From contig NW_006768787.1 in assembly GCF_000204055.1 (NCBI RefSeq), positions 1,013,095-1,077,094 on the forward strand: a stretch of DNA of 64,000 nt, read 5' to 3'. Of this stretch, positions 1 to 11,858 are shown one piece after another. The notes under the pieces were generated by a model that was not told the DNA's origin, searched no databases, and worked only from the letters and a program-made list of their open reading frames with translations. Position 1 is the first letter of the stretch, and each line of letters opens with the position of its first letter. Origin of the DNA: Melampsora larici-populina 98AG31 (lineage: Eukaryota; Basidiomycota; Pucciniomycetes; Pucciniales; Melampsoraceae). A program made the position numbers and the translations under genes.

Positions 1-41
1 GAAGAGGCATCTTTCTGTGTATGTTTAAGGTAAGGTCTCAC

Positions 42-607
42 GAACTGGAGCAACTGAGGATAACGGTCTGCACTGGGTGCACACCGTCGATGTCATGAAG
101 GTATCCATTGATCCGAGAGTGCACGTGTAAGGCGTAGGCATCGTCTTTGGAGCATATGACACAGTGGGATAAAGGTGCGCGTAGAAATCGTTCGGGCAAC
201 TTCGTGGTAAAGTTTTGTTGGAGACCCATATTGCGTATGGAGAGTGTTGGATCGATTCGACACCAGCGGAGTAAGGGGAAAAGCAGTTGCCATAAGTCGT
301 CCAGAAGGTCGGTGGGGAATTGAACGGATAAGGCCTCCTCAAGGAATGGTAACACAGGGTTTTGATTCGGTGACAGCCGTAAGGAACCACCGGCGCGATG
401 TTCGACTTCGGCAGAAAGCGATGCAAAGCGGACGAAGTCTGACACCGTGAGTGTTGCGGAGAGGTGTGGTGACCGGTTGATGAGTTGGATGGTAAAATCG
501 CGTAATAGCATGTTCGATGATGTGGTTGAGGTTGAGTCGATGGGAGTTGTGGTGTGGTGATGAATCGGTGTATGAGGCTTGAGCCGATTGATGTCAGCTG
601 TTGACAT
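42..607 (-). CDS. Partial KDZ-transposon-associated cysteine-cluster (CxC5-like) protein
   Basis: The open frame starts at an ATG at 607 and runs toward the left window edge, giving about 188 residues. The last third reads LSHCVICSKDDAYALHVHSR and then a GYLHDIDGVHPVQT stretch. This resembles the cysteine-cluster domain (C-x2-C, then YLYDxDGVxxVQT, then further cysteines) in proteins that accompany KDZ (Kyakuja-Dileera-Zisupton) transposases in basidiomycetes. Unspliced, the frame stops at 38-40. A GTGAGA donor at 41-36 sits just after the cysteine pair, so the gene more likely continues through an intron beyond the window. KDZ elements are DNA transposons, and the role of the associated protein is not known. 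The family call comes from motif memory, so the exact subtype is uncertain. An overlapping frame at 25-621 on the same strand is a shadow. Confidence 0.5.
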
Positions 608-1759
608 CCTTCATCCCACAAACAGGCCGTCGATATTATGGCATATGAGGTAAGGGGCGAAACGTTTTTTCGGTTTAGTCATAAGTCCCAGGGTCTAATT
701 GTGGTCAGGAAATTTCAAGCTGTACGCCTGATGGAAACCCATACTTCATGGGTATGTGCAGGTTTATCAGCGTTATCAGGGGGTTGTCAGGGAATCCCCC
801 GGTTCTTTGGTTTACCGACAGTCCTGTGGTGTATGAGGTGGGCATAAATACATTCAAGTTCAACCAAAAAATTTGAGGGATTTTTTGTATCACAAAGATT
901 TCATAGGGAAACTTATCACTCTTTGCAAATTGCAGTCTAGAGTGGTTTCCAGAATTACCCCAGCGACATAGGTTGGAACTCCTGTTCACTTTAGTTGTAT
1001 AAGGCAAGAGACGGGGGAGAACTATGGAGTAAATCTTTGAAGTGGTGTAACAGTTCCCATTTGACAGAGATTTACTTCATGAGCCTTGGGATTACACCCT
1101 ATAGTCTCTTGTCTAACCTTATGAATTTGAATTTGGCAAGGGACTTTGTTAAGTTTGACATTAGATGCTCTTAAATGCCTACCCCAATTCTGGATTGAAA
1201 ATGTGCTTAGACATGACTGACTTTCCTTCACCAAACTGGCCACATCTCTTCCTGATTTTACAATACAAACCCCACCTGGCAGTAAAGCATGTATGTACCC
1301 CTCAGCACCGCACCAATTCAACTGCACAGACAAAAAAGTCACCACAGCATTTGACCACAAGTGCAGTCAAAACACGACAAAAAAACCCATGCTACATTCT
1401 GAGTACCTCCGGCGGTAGGCTTAGCTGAAGACAGCTAAAGCTATCCCTGCACACTGAACAATACTCTGAAGTCACCTCACAAAATAATCACAATCCAATT
1501 TCAGGACACAAAGGGAAAAAAACACTAACGTCTAGGGATCTCCGTCCAACAATAAACAAAAAGAATCCATTTTGTGACTGTCTCCAACATTAAAGTGGCT
1601 CGCAAGAACCTTGAGGTAACAAACACAATGTATGATGGAGAGATCCCAAGACGGAAAATATAAAATCACAAACAAGAAAATCGATCCCATTGAAATGGGT
1701 GGACTAGAGCCGTGGGAGCGTGTCTCTATTATACGAATTCATAAGTAGTAAAAAGCTCT
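608..1759. other. Stretch without recognised genes
   Basis: Both strands carry only short frames without recognisable domains, and I saw no long repeat. This may be the upstream flank of the KDZ-associated gene together with the 3' flank of the NDUFA4-like gene. Confidence 0.4.
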
Positions 1760-2482
1760 TCAAAACTTATCACGTTTGTAATCGCCATTTGGGAAAGTTT
1801 GGTTGACATTCCTAAGAGCAAAATACAATATTTTAGTAAGAAGAACAGATTTGAAGATTTGTTTGAAATACTAACATCAACTTGGTGTTTTGACTGAATG
1901 CATTTCAAAGATCAAGATCAAAATGTCAATTTTTTACATCTTCAAGGGATGATCAAAGTCTACTCACCCCTGTTGGACGTTGTTCCAAGGTTCTGAAATA
2001 TCAAAAAAAATCATTGTGAGATTCAAATGCACTGTTGTCCATCCGATCTACGAAACGATCCAACCCAGCGACATTCATAGCTGAGGAGACTCACGTGGGT
2101 TGTTGTGACGATCCCAGACAATGTCGGGCCCCCTTGCAAGACGAGCGAGGTACCAACTAGCACCGCCGACAGCAGTTCCCATAACTACGTCTAAAGAATT
2201 CAAAATCAAAGAGGCTTAGTGAGATTGCCCAAGACTTGGACTCTTGGAGAGGGCAGGACAACTTACAAATGGGGATGACCTGTTGTGATTACGATGGCAA
2301 ATTTGCTCGAAAATATATCAATGTTCTGTCGATCATATTCGGCTCCTTAGTCGAATAGGCTTACCGCGGGGTCGTACCAGTTTTTCCTATGATACCATGA
2401 AATTGTTTATTTTTATTGAGTCAGTCAAGTAAGAGAGTTTAGAAGATTGAGAGGTAACTAACATGAAGCGGGCGAATGACAT
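1760..2482 (-). CDS. NDUFA4: NDUFA4/COXFA4-like small respiratory-chain subunit
   Basis: Found by joining six short exons on the minus strand: 2482-2463, 2386-2365, 2279-2267, 2190-2095, 1992-1968 and 1811-1760. The exons total 228 nt, giving 75 residues plus stop, and every junction has GT..AG with matching phase. The protein starts MSFARFMKNWYDPAVIPIY, continues with a hydrophobic helix (VVMGTAVGGASWYLARLA) and then the family hallmark PDIVWDRHNPQPWNN. This matches the NDUFA4/MLRQ family pattern of helix followed by PDVxWxxxNPEPWN. Members were first assigned to complex I and are now placed with cytochrome c oxidase in the mitochondrial inner membrane. Exon 3 is only 13 nt and exon 2 is 22 nt, so automatic gene finders could miss the gene. 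The family's usual glutamate in NPEPW is glutamine here, created across an intron. Confidence 0.86.
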
Positions 2483-3817
2483 GATGGATTTCGACGGGTT
2501 GATCGATATTGCGAGAAGACTGATGGGCACAATAAAAAGGTTGAGGACTGAATGCTTGGTGATATGGCTACGATTGAGAATATCAAATGAATTTGGTTAG
2601 CTATAGTGTATGCAGCAATGAATTGAAGATGAAGATGATGTGTGAGGAGTTTCGTTGATGTGAGAATGACTGACGAATGGTTTTGAGGAAGATGGAGTTG
2701 ACTTTTACTTTTCAGTATCAATCCGGGAGCTTTCGGTGGGTGTATTAGTCGATCACCTTAAGGTCAGAATCTATCTTAAGGTCACCTTAACCTAGGGCTA
2801 CGGTGGCCGGTGGCACGTCCCTATGTAGGGCGGCGGGCCGCGCACGATGTGTTTCTCTCGACCAAACAATTGGCTCCATGATTTGAGACGAGCCCTGACG
2901 AGCCTGTGCTTTGCCGTTATAAGATGGGAAACACGAACCTTGAGACAGCAGGTGGACGCTCGTCCATCCTACCATTGAAGCAGAAACTCGATCAAAAACT
3001 GTACCATGCAAGCAAGCACGAGCCATCGACACTTGTAAAATTTCCAAGAAGCAAACTTTGCAATCTTGGGAGGAAAGTCAAGATGAACTTGCTACTATTT
3101 CATTGCAAGGACTCTTTGTGATTATAAAAAGTGACGGAGCCAATCATTCCAGATCAAATTTGAGTTTCTGGCTGATCCTACTCAGGGTTTGGATTGAGGT
3201 AAGCTAGCTTGGGTGACATGCCTGGTGAAGTATTCTACTGTTTTAGCTGAGGTCCATCTGCAAAGACGTCCAAATATTGTGCTTTTGAAATCCATGATCT
3301 CCAGACCAGGCTCAACATTGGGACGACACAAACGTGTAGAGGGTTTTTGTTGCCCAATTTCGCATCACGCAATATCCTTATCATCGTTGGAGGATTTGTG
3401 GTTCTTACATCTATGCTGCGTAACTCTTTTATGTATACAAAATTGAAAGTTATGATATGCAAGAGATTAAGACCCAAACTTATATATCGTCCATGATATA
3501 CCTGATTGTTCAAGCGCAAAACGTATCTTTGGAAAATCGTGAGTAGATGCCCACGAAGTCAAATCTTAGTGGATCATGCCAACGAGTAGGGAAGCTGGAT
3601 GAGGTTGTCATGAGATGTTTTATGATGTGACAGCTCGCTAAAGATCATGATTTCCTCATTCTTGTTAGCATCGGCTAACATCTTGCTTTTGAGCTTCACT
3701 TGGCTCCACTTGGTTGATAGTAACCAAAAGGAGATACGAAGGCTGTGACATTGGTATAGGCCCAAGACAAAGACAAATTGACTATGAAAAATTGCGCCCG
3801 GATAATTCGATTGGACA
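2483..3817. other. Stretch without recognised genes
   Basis: This lies between the 5' end of the NDUFA4-like gene and the 3' end of the JmjC gene. The only notable element is a short clustered motif at 2749-2793, where CACCTTAAGGTCA is followed by TTAAGGTCACCTTAA, i.e. mixed direct and inverted copies. Around 2800-2850 the DNA is GC-rich compared with its surroundings. The short frames on both strands have no recognisable domain. Confidence 0.4.
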
Positions 3818-5543
3818 TCAATTGCGCAAGGAAAGCTTTATTTCGCTCAAGAGCGTTTCGAGTTCTTTCACATATTCATGTTGGGACCTTTTCTCAAACT
3901 TGGAAATGCAATACTGAACTTGTTGTGTTATGAATTCTTGGGTGGGGGCGATTGGACTTTTGACGACTTGGGGTCGCAGTAGCCAAATAGAGAGGATTGA
4001 CACATTAGCTTGGAGTATGCGCTTTTTAGAATCATTATCAGTTTATTGAAGTTGACCTACCAAATCTCACTTGGAGTGAGGTAGCGGCATTTCCAAATGT
4101 ATTCTGTATGACAAAATGGACCATCCTCCAAAACGTCGTCCAGCTAGGGCATAAAGGCGCGAGGATAGGGTCAATTGTAACATTTATACTGGAAGATGAA
4201 AGAAAGAGAAGCAGAAAGCTACTCAGGTGTTACTCACTCCCATCCAGCGTGCTGTCGGACCATGTCTTGTACTACTTGAATCCACTCAGATTGCCACACT
4301 GGATCAGATGAGGATCGAGGCTTTTTTTGCAAGAGTTCTTTGACGTCGCTAATAGACTCTTCCACATCTTCGACATCCTGGGCAAGAGCATCGTACACAA
4401 AATGTAGATTTACAGAGTTGCACCAGCTGGAGAAAAGTGGAAGTGGTCAGCCTACTTATGTATCAAATTTTTGAAAATAGCGGTTTTCGAAACGTCAACT
4501 GACTTATGATTGATGCTGATCACAAGAGGAGACAAGTTTTCAACCTCATGTTTCCAACCGCTCGGTCTAAAGGTCTTGCCCAAGTAGCGTATAGAGTGAA
4601 AGAAGATGCTTACTTAAGTTCCATATTCATTCTCATTGAGGGTGAAATAGCTGTGTCGATATTGACGGGAAAGACGCACTCACACAAATATAACTTCACG
4701 TTCCGATTGAATGATGGTGATGGGGTCCGACTTACCGGGTTCATAAAGATTCCAACGCTTTTGACCGAGGATATTGGCTGACCACGAATACGATGCATCT
4801 GTCGTGGGTCAGTGAGATTTTAGTCTATCAATCCAACCTGAAGATGCAAGGTATGGGGCCCGCTCCGCATGTCAACTTGGACGCAGGTCGACCGAGGTCA
4901 AGTGACTGGGGCTGAGAGAGGAGAAATGCAGCGTACAAACGTCTGAGTGGAATGCAGTATAAGTACCCCCTTGACCGATATAAACGAAACGAAAATCATC
5001 TTGGGTCCGGGCTGTGTAATAGCTGAATTGCTCAGGATTTATGAGAGGAGTTCACTATTGTCGATCGTGAGGTGGAAGAGGCTTAAAGACGCACGCATTC
5101 ATCCAGTCATCTTGAAAGATTTCCGGTGTAGAGTATAATGAGCGAGGATTATCATCGGCCCCTTCCACGATCTTGGGTAGATGCCAATCTTTGACATAAA
5201 ATTTTGTGCTTGGCTGATTGGGCATATCAGCAGAAAGGTATCTTTCCCATCGCTCGATGACTTCACTGAAGGGTATGCACCGATGAGTACTTGCGTACTC
5301 ATCGCCGCTCGAGGTTGATAGCACATCGCCAGCCTCAGACTCGACACACGAGACAAATTGATGTCCATAAGAGGTTTTCAGCTCTGCCAAGTTTGGGTAG
5401 CTCACTCCGTCATGAGTTGAAGTCCATGATTGGAAAGCCGCCCAATCGTCAATCAAGCCTCGGCGAATCAAGCAGGGTCGATTAGGAAAAAGGTACTTTT
5501 CTAAAAAGCTTTTATAGTCTGGAGGCGTTGACAGAACGTCCAT
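3818..5543 (-). CDS. JMJD4: JMJD4-type JmjC-domain 2-oxoglutarate oxygenase
   Basis: The first exon (5543 to about 5067) encodes a JmjC N-terminus with FPNRPCLIRRGLIDDWAAF. Later minus-strand exons join in phase. One reads DDFRFVYIGQGGTYTAFHSD, which contains the HxD iron-binding pair. The next gives YASYSWSANILGQKRWNLYE. Another gives PSGWKHEVENL and ISINHK, the distal histidine region, and after it comes CNSVNLHFVYDALAQDVEDV. GWDWTTFWRMVHF follows. A last 53-nt intron then leads into a C-terminal tail ending EIKLSLRN at 3818. Order and spacing match JMJD4, a 2OG/Fe(II) oxygenase that hydroxylates a lysine of release factor eRF1 in animals. The join around 4570-4625 could not be fully phased by eye. 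If the final intron is not spliced, the protein ends at 4038. Confidence 0.82.
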
Positions 5544-6329
5544 CTTACATCGAGCTTGGTTGAGCTGACTATCGGCGTTGGAATGGATAGTTTAAAGGAA
5601 AGGTGAGCGGTTCAGACTGTTCAAACTGGCTTGCTATCTTGTCAACTTTTGTACAAACCCTAGTATTTAGGGTTTAAGTCTCATGATTGACCAAAAAGTC
5701 GAAAATCAACGATTCTCACTATCATCGACTAAAAGTAATCGCAGTGCAGAACAATGCCTTGATCATGTACCATGGCACTCAAGACCTGTGTACAAGAACA
5801 GGTCTCGCAACCTGGACTGGCAAACACGCCGAGAAGTGCAAGGCTCACCAAATTGGTTCAAAACGACTAAACCAGGCTGAGCGACAAAAAGCTAAGGACG
5901 CAGATTGGACGACTTGATAAATTCAATTTGAGTAATGAGCTAGACCATCGGCAGGAAGAGAGCGGTATGCAACGGGGCTTGACCTATGTATTCATTTCAA
6001 GAGAAATCAGTTGGTCCAATAACCTTTGGTTATTTCCATTGCTAGTTGGAGGGCGTCACCCAGAAGTTTAATCGACCTCTTTTCCCAACGTGAAATGACC
6101 AGCAAGTTCATCAAAAGGTACTTCACCTCACCCTTCATCCTTTCTATCTACTTGACTTGCCTTTGAATCGTTCGACCTAATTTTAATTTGCCTTATACAT
6201 AATTTATTCTTATTTATCCACTTGGCTTTATTACCGTCAGCCCAATTACTGGTTTAATTGCGCCTTGAAGGCATCATCAAATAATCAAAAGTCACTTCAT
6301 CACGAGTTTTATCAATAGTAGCCATCAAG
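5544..6329. other. Divergent intergenic region between JMJD4-like and TmpA-like genes
   Basis: The two flanking genes are transcribed away from each other, so both promoters probably lie here. A 76-codon basic frame at 5687-5917 (plus) ends in a lysine- and glutamine-rich tail. I cannot assign it to any family and do not call it a gene. Confidence 0.4.
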
Positions 6330-8608
6330 ATGAGTTACAATCAACAATACTATGCGAATCCACCATCAAACAACTATCCTTCCTCGCAGGGTCCTCTGGA
6401 TACAACAATCCCAATCATACCACACGTTCACAAGTCTCAAGGCATGAGCACAGGCTTTGAAGCCAATCCATCCTCCTACAACCAGGATAATTCCAACCCT
6501 TTCATCTCGGGAGAACCGGAAATAGTCAGAGACCTTAGCTTTAGGGATGAGAAAAAGATTGATATCAAGGAGGAAAAGATTATCGAAGCTCCCCGGGCTG
6601 CTCCGCCAAAGCCCACTGCCTCAAAGCCAACACCAGTTCATCTCAGCGACTCGGTCAAGTTCTGGACGTGGTTCAGTCCGTATCGTCAAATATTGGTCTT
6701 GACTATTGGCATTCAAATGGTAGCAATCCTGGTTACTCTCTCTGGCGCATGGATATATCCCAGAACTCACATTTCAGCCATGGTCGGTGGAAATCTGCTG
6801 GTAGCTGTTGGCATCCGTAGTGAATGGGTTATGCGTTTCCTTTATTGGTCTTCCATCAAGCTTATCAGAGGATGGGCCCCAATGAAGTTACGGGTCCTCG
6901 TTGTAGCCTTTTTGTACCATATCGGTACGCTTAACATTCCAATCCAATTCTCACTAGTTTCATCTCCACCTCAGACCAGATACTTATGATTGGCAAATGA
7001 CTCCAGGTGGACTGCACAGTGGCTGTGGAGTGGGTGCAATGTTGTGGCTAGGATTATCGTGGTCATATCATCTACTCAATCGTGAACTATATCACTCCGT
7101 GGTCTTGGGAACATTGTTTTTATCCTTAGTAATCGTGGTGACGACATGCATCGTAGCTACTCCTCTGGTGCGATCAATGTATCACAAGTGCGTCCACTTC
7201 AGCCTTTCTACCAGACCACACGAATCTGTCGTGATCATGACATTGACACGTCTTTTACAGCGCCTTTGAGATAACACACCGATTTTTAGGATGGTACGCC
7301 TTCTAGAGCTTCTTCAATTCTTTTGCCTGACTGACAAATTATATATTTTCTTTGATTATTCCCACTATCAGGGCCGGAGTTCTTTCAAGTCTTGCATTTG
7401 TTCTAACTTCAAGTTGGTGGGATATCAACACCCATAGTTGGAAAACTTCAACTTCTTACTTGATTCATCTAGAAGAATTTTGGTATGTTATTGCACTATT
7501 CCCCTTGTAAGCATCGTCTTCTTTCATCGTTTATCTTGCATATGTCAAGTACCAACTCTCGATCTTGCTTTTTAATTTTAGAGTCATCGGCCAATGGATC
7601 ACTGTTAGACACGTTCCCGTCACTGTTTCCGCTGTAAGTCCATTTCACAAGAATGTACACAATACTCAACTCTCAACGCGGTTTAAAAATCATCCTACAG
7701 CCCTCCTCTAAAGCTTCAGTCATCAGAGTTCCAGGGGGACTTACATCTGGAGTCCATACTCGTGTTTCCCGTGGAGGTCTACGAGAATGGCATATCTTTG
7801 GCTCAGTTAGGTACTTATCGAAACACTCAAATACAAACTTACCAAAGCACTCATCAATATTTCTGATTGTAGTGAGGGCAGGAATTCTGATTGTCATTAC
7901 ATCGTCATGGCTGTCCAAGGAGGTTTCACGCGTGCGATGAATCGTGACCAGCCTGCCAAATTGTACACCAAGACTTGGAAGGTTAGAGGCCTATCTCCAT
8001 TCTCACAAGAGTCCCTTACTACATTGCTAAATTTCGTTTTAACATTGTCTTTCCTCCTTTTACCAGCCTTGTGGTCTACCTTACTTCTCTAGATTGTTCA
8101 CTAAAGGTGTGGCAATTTGTACCGGGTCAGGAATTGGTGCCGTAGGTTCCACTTGCATCCAACACGACGATTGGTACTTGATTTGGATTGGGGCTGATCT
8201 GGAGAAGACATATGGGAAGGAATTGATGACTTTGATCACTACCAAGATTGAACCACATCGACTTTTGGTCTGGGACACCAAAGGGCCACTTGGTAGACCT
8301 GATGTCAATGTCGAATTAGAAAGAGTTTTCCGAGAGTGGAACGCACAAGGTCATTATCCTTTTCATTTTCCAACTTCTTTCCTGAGCTTTCAATTCGTCG
8401 AATTCGTTCTGATCCCTTGGAACGGTCTTCTTTCAACAGTCGCTTTGTTCATCGGTAGTCCTTCACTCAATCAAAGTGTCTTGAGAACTTCCAGAGCTCG
8501 TGGTATACCAGTGTTTGTGAGTTTGATCCTTTCCCCTTTTAAGCATATCAATCCTTGAAGATACTAACTCCCTTCAACCGTCTCAAGGGATCCATTTGGG
8601 ACGCTTAA
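6330..8608 (+). CDS. TmpA-like integral membrane oxidoreductase
   Basis: The multi-exon gene starts at ATG 6330. It has a disordered N-terminus of about 110 residues. A membrane domain follows: FSPYRQILVLTIGIQMVAIL, GGNLLVAVGIRSEW, GGLHSGCGVGAMLWLGL and NAFEITHRFLGWAG, with histidines in the helices. The C-terminal half carries PGGLTSGVHTRVSRGGLREW, SEGRNSDCHYIVMAVQGGFT, a nucleotide-binding turn CTGSGIGAVGST and the end RGIPVFGSIWDA. All introns I traced (at about 6920, 7190, 7296, 7507, 7634, 7810, 7980, 8350 and 8516) are GT-AG and keep phase. The layout resembles Aspergillus TmpA, a ferric-reductase-like plasma-membrane protein linked to conidiation signalling, and its relatives fused to adenylate-forming enzymes. 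The family call is moderately sure. The substrate is unknown. Confidence 0.72.
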
Positions 8609-11522
8609 ATTGCTGCGTGGAAACATTCGATTTATTCAGGAAGGAAAAGTCAGACACTGATTCTTTTCATTTCGTCTAGGTAATCATTGTACTCTAGATG
8701 CCCTATTTAGGCGATTCGCACTTGTACTCCCCTTTGACACAACTAGAACATACGTTCTTTAAACAGAAAACAACATGCCCTAGAATTGTTCCATTCATCA
8801 ATCTGGATTCCATATCCAAGACTATAAAAATTAAGTATTACAAATGTATAAGCCGCATGAAAACTCCCAGGTTCCATGATCCCATGACAAAGAATGCACT
8901 TATATCAAAAGTGATGCAATTCTTACTACCCAAATCTCTTTTTCACATATATACACGAATATTCTTCTGGATCTTGAGAGCAAAGGCCTTGAAACAGGGC
9001 TGGCAGGTGGAGAGATAGCCTCTACCACAGGTAGTATTCTATCACAGGTAGTATTCGCCTCCGTAGGCACGTTGATGAAGTCAAAGTTGAGATCTATCCT
9101 ATCGTGATAACCACAAGAGAATGATTCTGGAGAGATCAACCCTCCAACATGATTTCTGATATCATATATGGGCGCAATATAACATATCTTGAAATTATTA
9201 TTTTGGCAAACGTATTATAATGGTAATTGTAATTTCCCTAGTCACTACCACCAAAGAAATGTTGACACCATCACCACCGACAAAGCCACCTCGGATTGTG
9301 AAATCCGAGGCATCCCTGGATGATGATATTACAGACATAATCCAAGGCTTTATTAAAGACCAAATAACTCTTCAGATCATTTCCTTGGACATACAGTCTG
9401 AGGTGATTCATTTCAGAGGTTATCCCAGATTTGACTGTCTGAGTCTCTTTGTTGGTTGTGCCTTTGATGACAGTAGTCCAGCATGCTTTTTGATTCCTTG
9501 ACTTTTTTTAATTTTCAAGGTTTGAGTGCCTTGGGTTCTGCCTACTCAAGTACCTAGCTATTCTCACCTGCCTAGAATTTGAACAGCTAAATCCTTAACT
9601 AACTTACACGTGGGAATAAATCTTGGACAAAAAGTAGAAACAAATTGAAAGATCAACAAAATCCTGGCCAGCTTGACTCCGGAAGTCATTCTTGGGATAG
9701 GATCCTTGTCAGCAGGGTGCAGCAAGCTGTGCTCTGTGGGCCCCGGTTACTTAATCAAAGAAGGGGCATGTGTAGACCTATTAACCTGTGATGCACACAC
9801 ATTTGGGAGTATTCCATCCACAGCTCTTACCCAAACTAATTTAGCTGAGGTAATTCCCACTGTGGAAGCCAAGATAGAAAACATGTTATATCTTGGTCTG
9901 CTCTCTAAATCATCTGTAATTCAATTCTACCATGAATTCTAAGCTTTAAACCATTGCCAGTTATAAACTTTTACTATCACCAATCCATACCTATTGTGCC
10001 CAAATATGATGTTAGCCACACCCAAGGAAATCATGGCTGTGGATGCAGATCTTTTACACCTCAAGCAATTACCTGGCCCTATTTGGAGCTGTTAAGCACA
10101 GATCTTGGGTATCTTGACAAGTAATGTGGCTCAGAAATGATGAGTTCTGTCTATTAAAGAGATTTTCAGATGAAGAAAAGGGCTACAACTGATTTCATAC
10201 ATGAAATGAGGTACTATACTGATATGTGACATACAATGTTATAATGTTTCACAAAGGGTTAACTGGAACATTGAGATCATAACAGCAACCAGGGTGTAAA
10301 CAAAAGCTATATGGGGACATCTGGGGATTCTTCAAAGGACCTTTCATTATCATACCCTCAAAATGACTTATCAGACCCTACTGATGAATGAACTCTGAGG
10401 GAGTTTGAATGCTTTATATGGAGCATTTGGTTTTCAGCCAATCAAAAGGTGGTGACATAAGATAGATCCTCAGACTCTGGTACTGAGTCAAGTGTCAAGA
10501 CTCAAGAGCTATATTATATTTACCAAACCAAACCAAGCACTGTGTTTCATCTCAAGGGCCCACCCCAAATCACTTATCATGTCAATATTTTGTCAGTGGA
10601 ACAACTCCTGTGGTTAAAGATCAGAAACATGTGGCACTAAACTAGAATTTGCAATACAAAATTATGTCATCAGCCTCAGGTATATATAGAATACTAGCTA
10701 AAAAATCATCAAACTAAACAATTCATCATAACTTATCTTGAGGGCTTGCTTCCAATTTGTAAAACAAACTGGAAGCAAAAACAAGCATCTTGATAGAAAC
10801 TTGAAACATATGTTACTAGAGTCCTTTCAGAATTCATCTAAATACTTGACCCCACTACTTCCAGACAAAAACATCATTCTGCATCAAATTCCAAAATTTT
10901 ATCATAGGATTTTTGCAATCTTCAATCAAGACTTTAACTCATCACTATCACTTTGTATCTTCAATTAGACAGTCCAATAATTCTCCAAAAAAAAGTGAGT
11001 GCTCACTCATTGTTGATTCCATCATTCAATTTAATTCCATCAGATTTGTGAACTTATCAAACCCTGAATTTCTCCTCAAGTATCACAAAATCATTGGACT
11101 GCTAAAGATCAGTGAGTGCAATGGTATTCTACTTCTTACACATCTCTTTCATAATCATCCCCAAGAAAATCTGCCTTCTTTTTGGTTATTCGATACCATG
11201 ATGTCACTCTTGTCTCTGGATCATCTCTGGCATCCCTTATCAGATTAGCTAGAGATGAAAATTTTAAACCAACCAACCAAAAAAATCTCAAAAAATAAGT
11301 ACACTGATTCTTGACTTTGATTATTTGTGGTGTTTTTTCAGAAAATTGTCACTTCCAGAAAATATCTAGCAGCCAAAATTCCCAACAGCTCCAAAGACCT
11401 GAATTGGAATCAAGTGCACTCAGTTCACCAGTAGTTTGACAATAGCTTCCTATTCACCAAATTCAGCTTTGTACCTCATCATCACAAACACATTTAGATA
11501 TCATCAATAAATTATTTCAAGA
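8609..11522. other. AT-rich, gene-poor stretch
   Basis: I found no convincing gene. Frames at 9220-9501, 9673-9942 and 10913-11248 are under 115 codons and show no recognisable domain. Small features are a 17-bp tandem pair at 9023-9056 and a hairpin near 10743-10777 (TTGCTTCCA facing TGGAAGCAA). This may be old decayed transposon DNA, but no element could be named. Confidence 0.4.
9023..9056. repeat. 17-bp tandem duplication
   Basis: TACCACAGGTAGTATTC is followed directly by TATCACAGGTAGTATTC, two copies with one mismatch. Confidence 0.9.
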
Positions 11523-11858
11523 ATGATTTTCATCCAATATTCAACTTTCAAATGCTTGATATGGATGTCAGTCATGTCAATTTCAAGTGCACAGTCTGAA
11601 GGACTAGAAGGAATACCTGGGTTGATACAATGTGGGCAGTGTCATGCAATGCAACCAGTGATAGACGAGATACCCAATGTATCCTGTGGTAGATCAGTTG
11701 AATGTGGCTGTAACTATTCATGGGAATGTTGCACACTGGTTACAGCCTATAAGATGGAGTGCCTCTGTGGCACAACACTTCAACATGAATGTCCTTCAGA
11801 CCATTCTGGAACCTGTGCAGAAATCCATCCTGATTTGGAACCAGTATACCAAAGATAA
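11523..11858 (+). CDS. Small cysteine-rich predicted secreted protein (candidate effector)
   Basis: A single uninterrupted frame of 111 codons starts at ATG 11523. Residues 1-24 form a plausible signal peptide, with a hydrophobic core around CLIWMSVMSISSAQ and a small-residue end. The remaining ~87 residues hold eleven cysteines in patterns such as QCGQC, ECGC, WECC and ECLC, giving strong potential for disulfides or metal binding. Small cysteine-rich secreted proteins in gene-poor, repeat-rich surroundings are typical candidate effectors of rust fungi, and this gene sits between AT-rich spacer and a retrotransposon. I do not recognise an exact family. The assignment as secreted is inference from the N-terminus and composition, and no intron is needed. 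An overlapping frame at 11677-12126 is probably a shadow. Confidence 0.6.
   Translation: MIFIQYSTFKCLIWMSVMSISSAQSEGLEGIPGLIQCGQCHAMQPVIDEIPNVSCGRSVECGCNYSWECCTLVTAYKMECLCGTTLQHECPSDHSGTCAEIHPDLEPVYQR

Noticed and set aside
25..621. 198-codon minus-strand frame overlapping the KDZ-associated frame
   Set aside because: It shares the strand but is in another frame, lacks the cysteine-cluster motif and has shadow-like composition.
5687..5917. 76-codon basic frame, considered as a ribosomal or nucleic-acid-binding protein
   Set aside because: No family motif is recognised, and it lies in the divergent promoter region between two genes.
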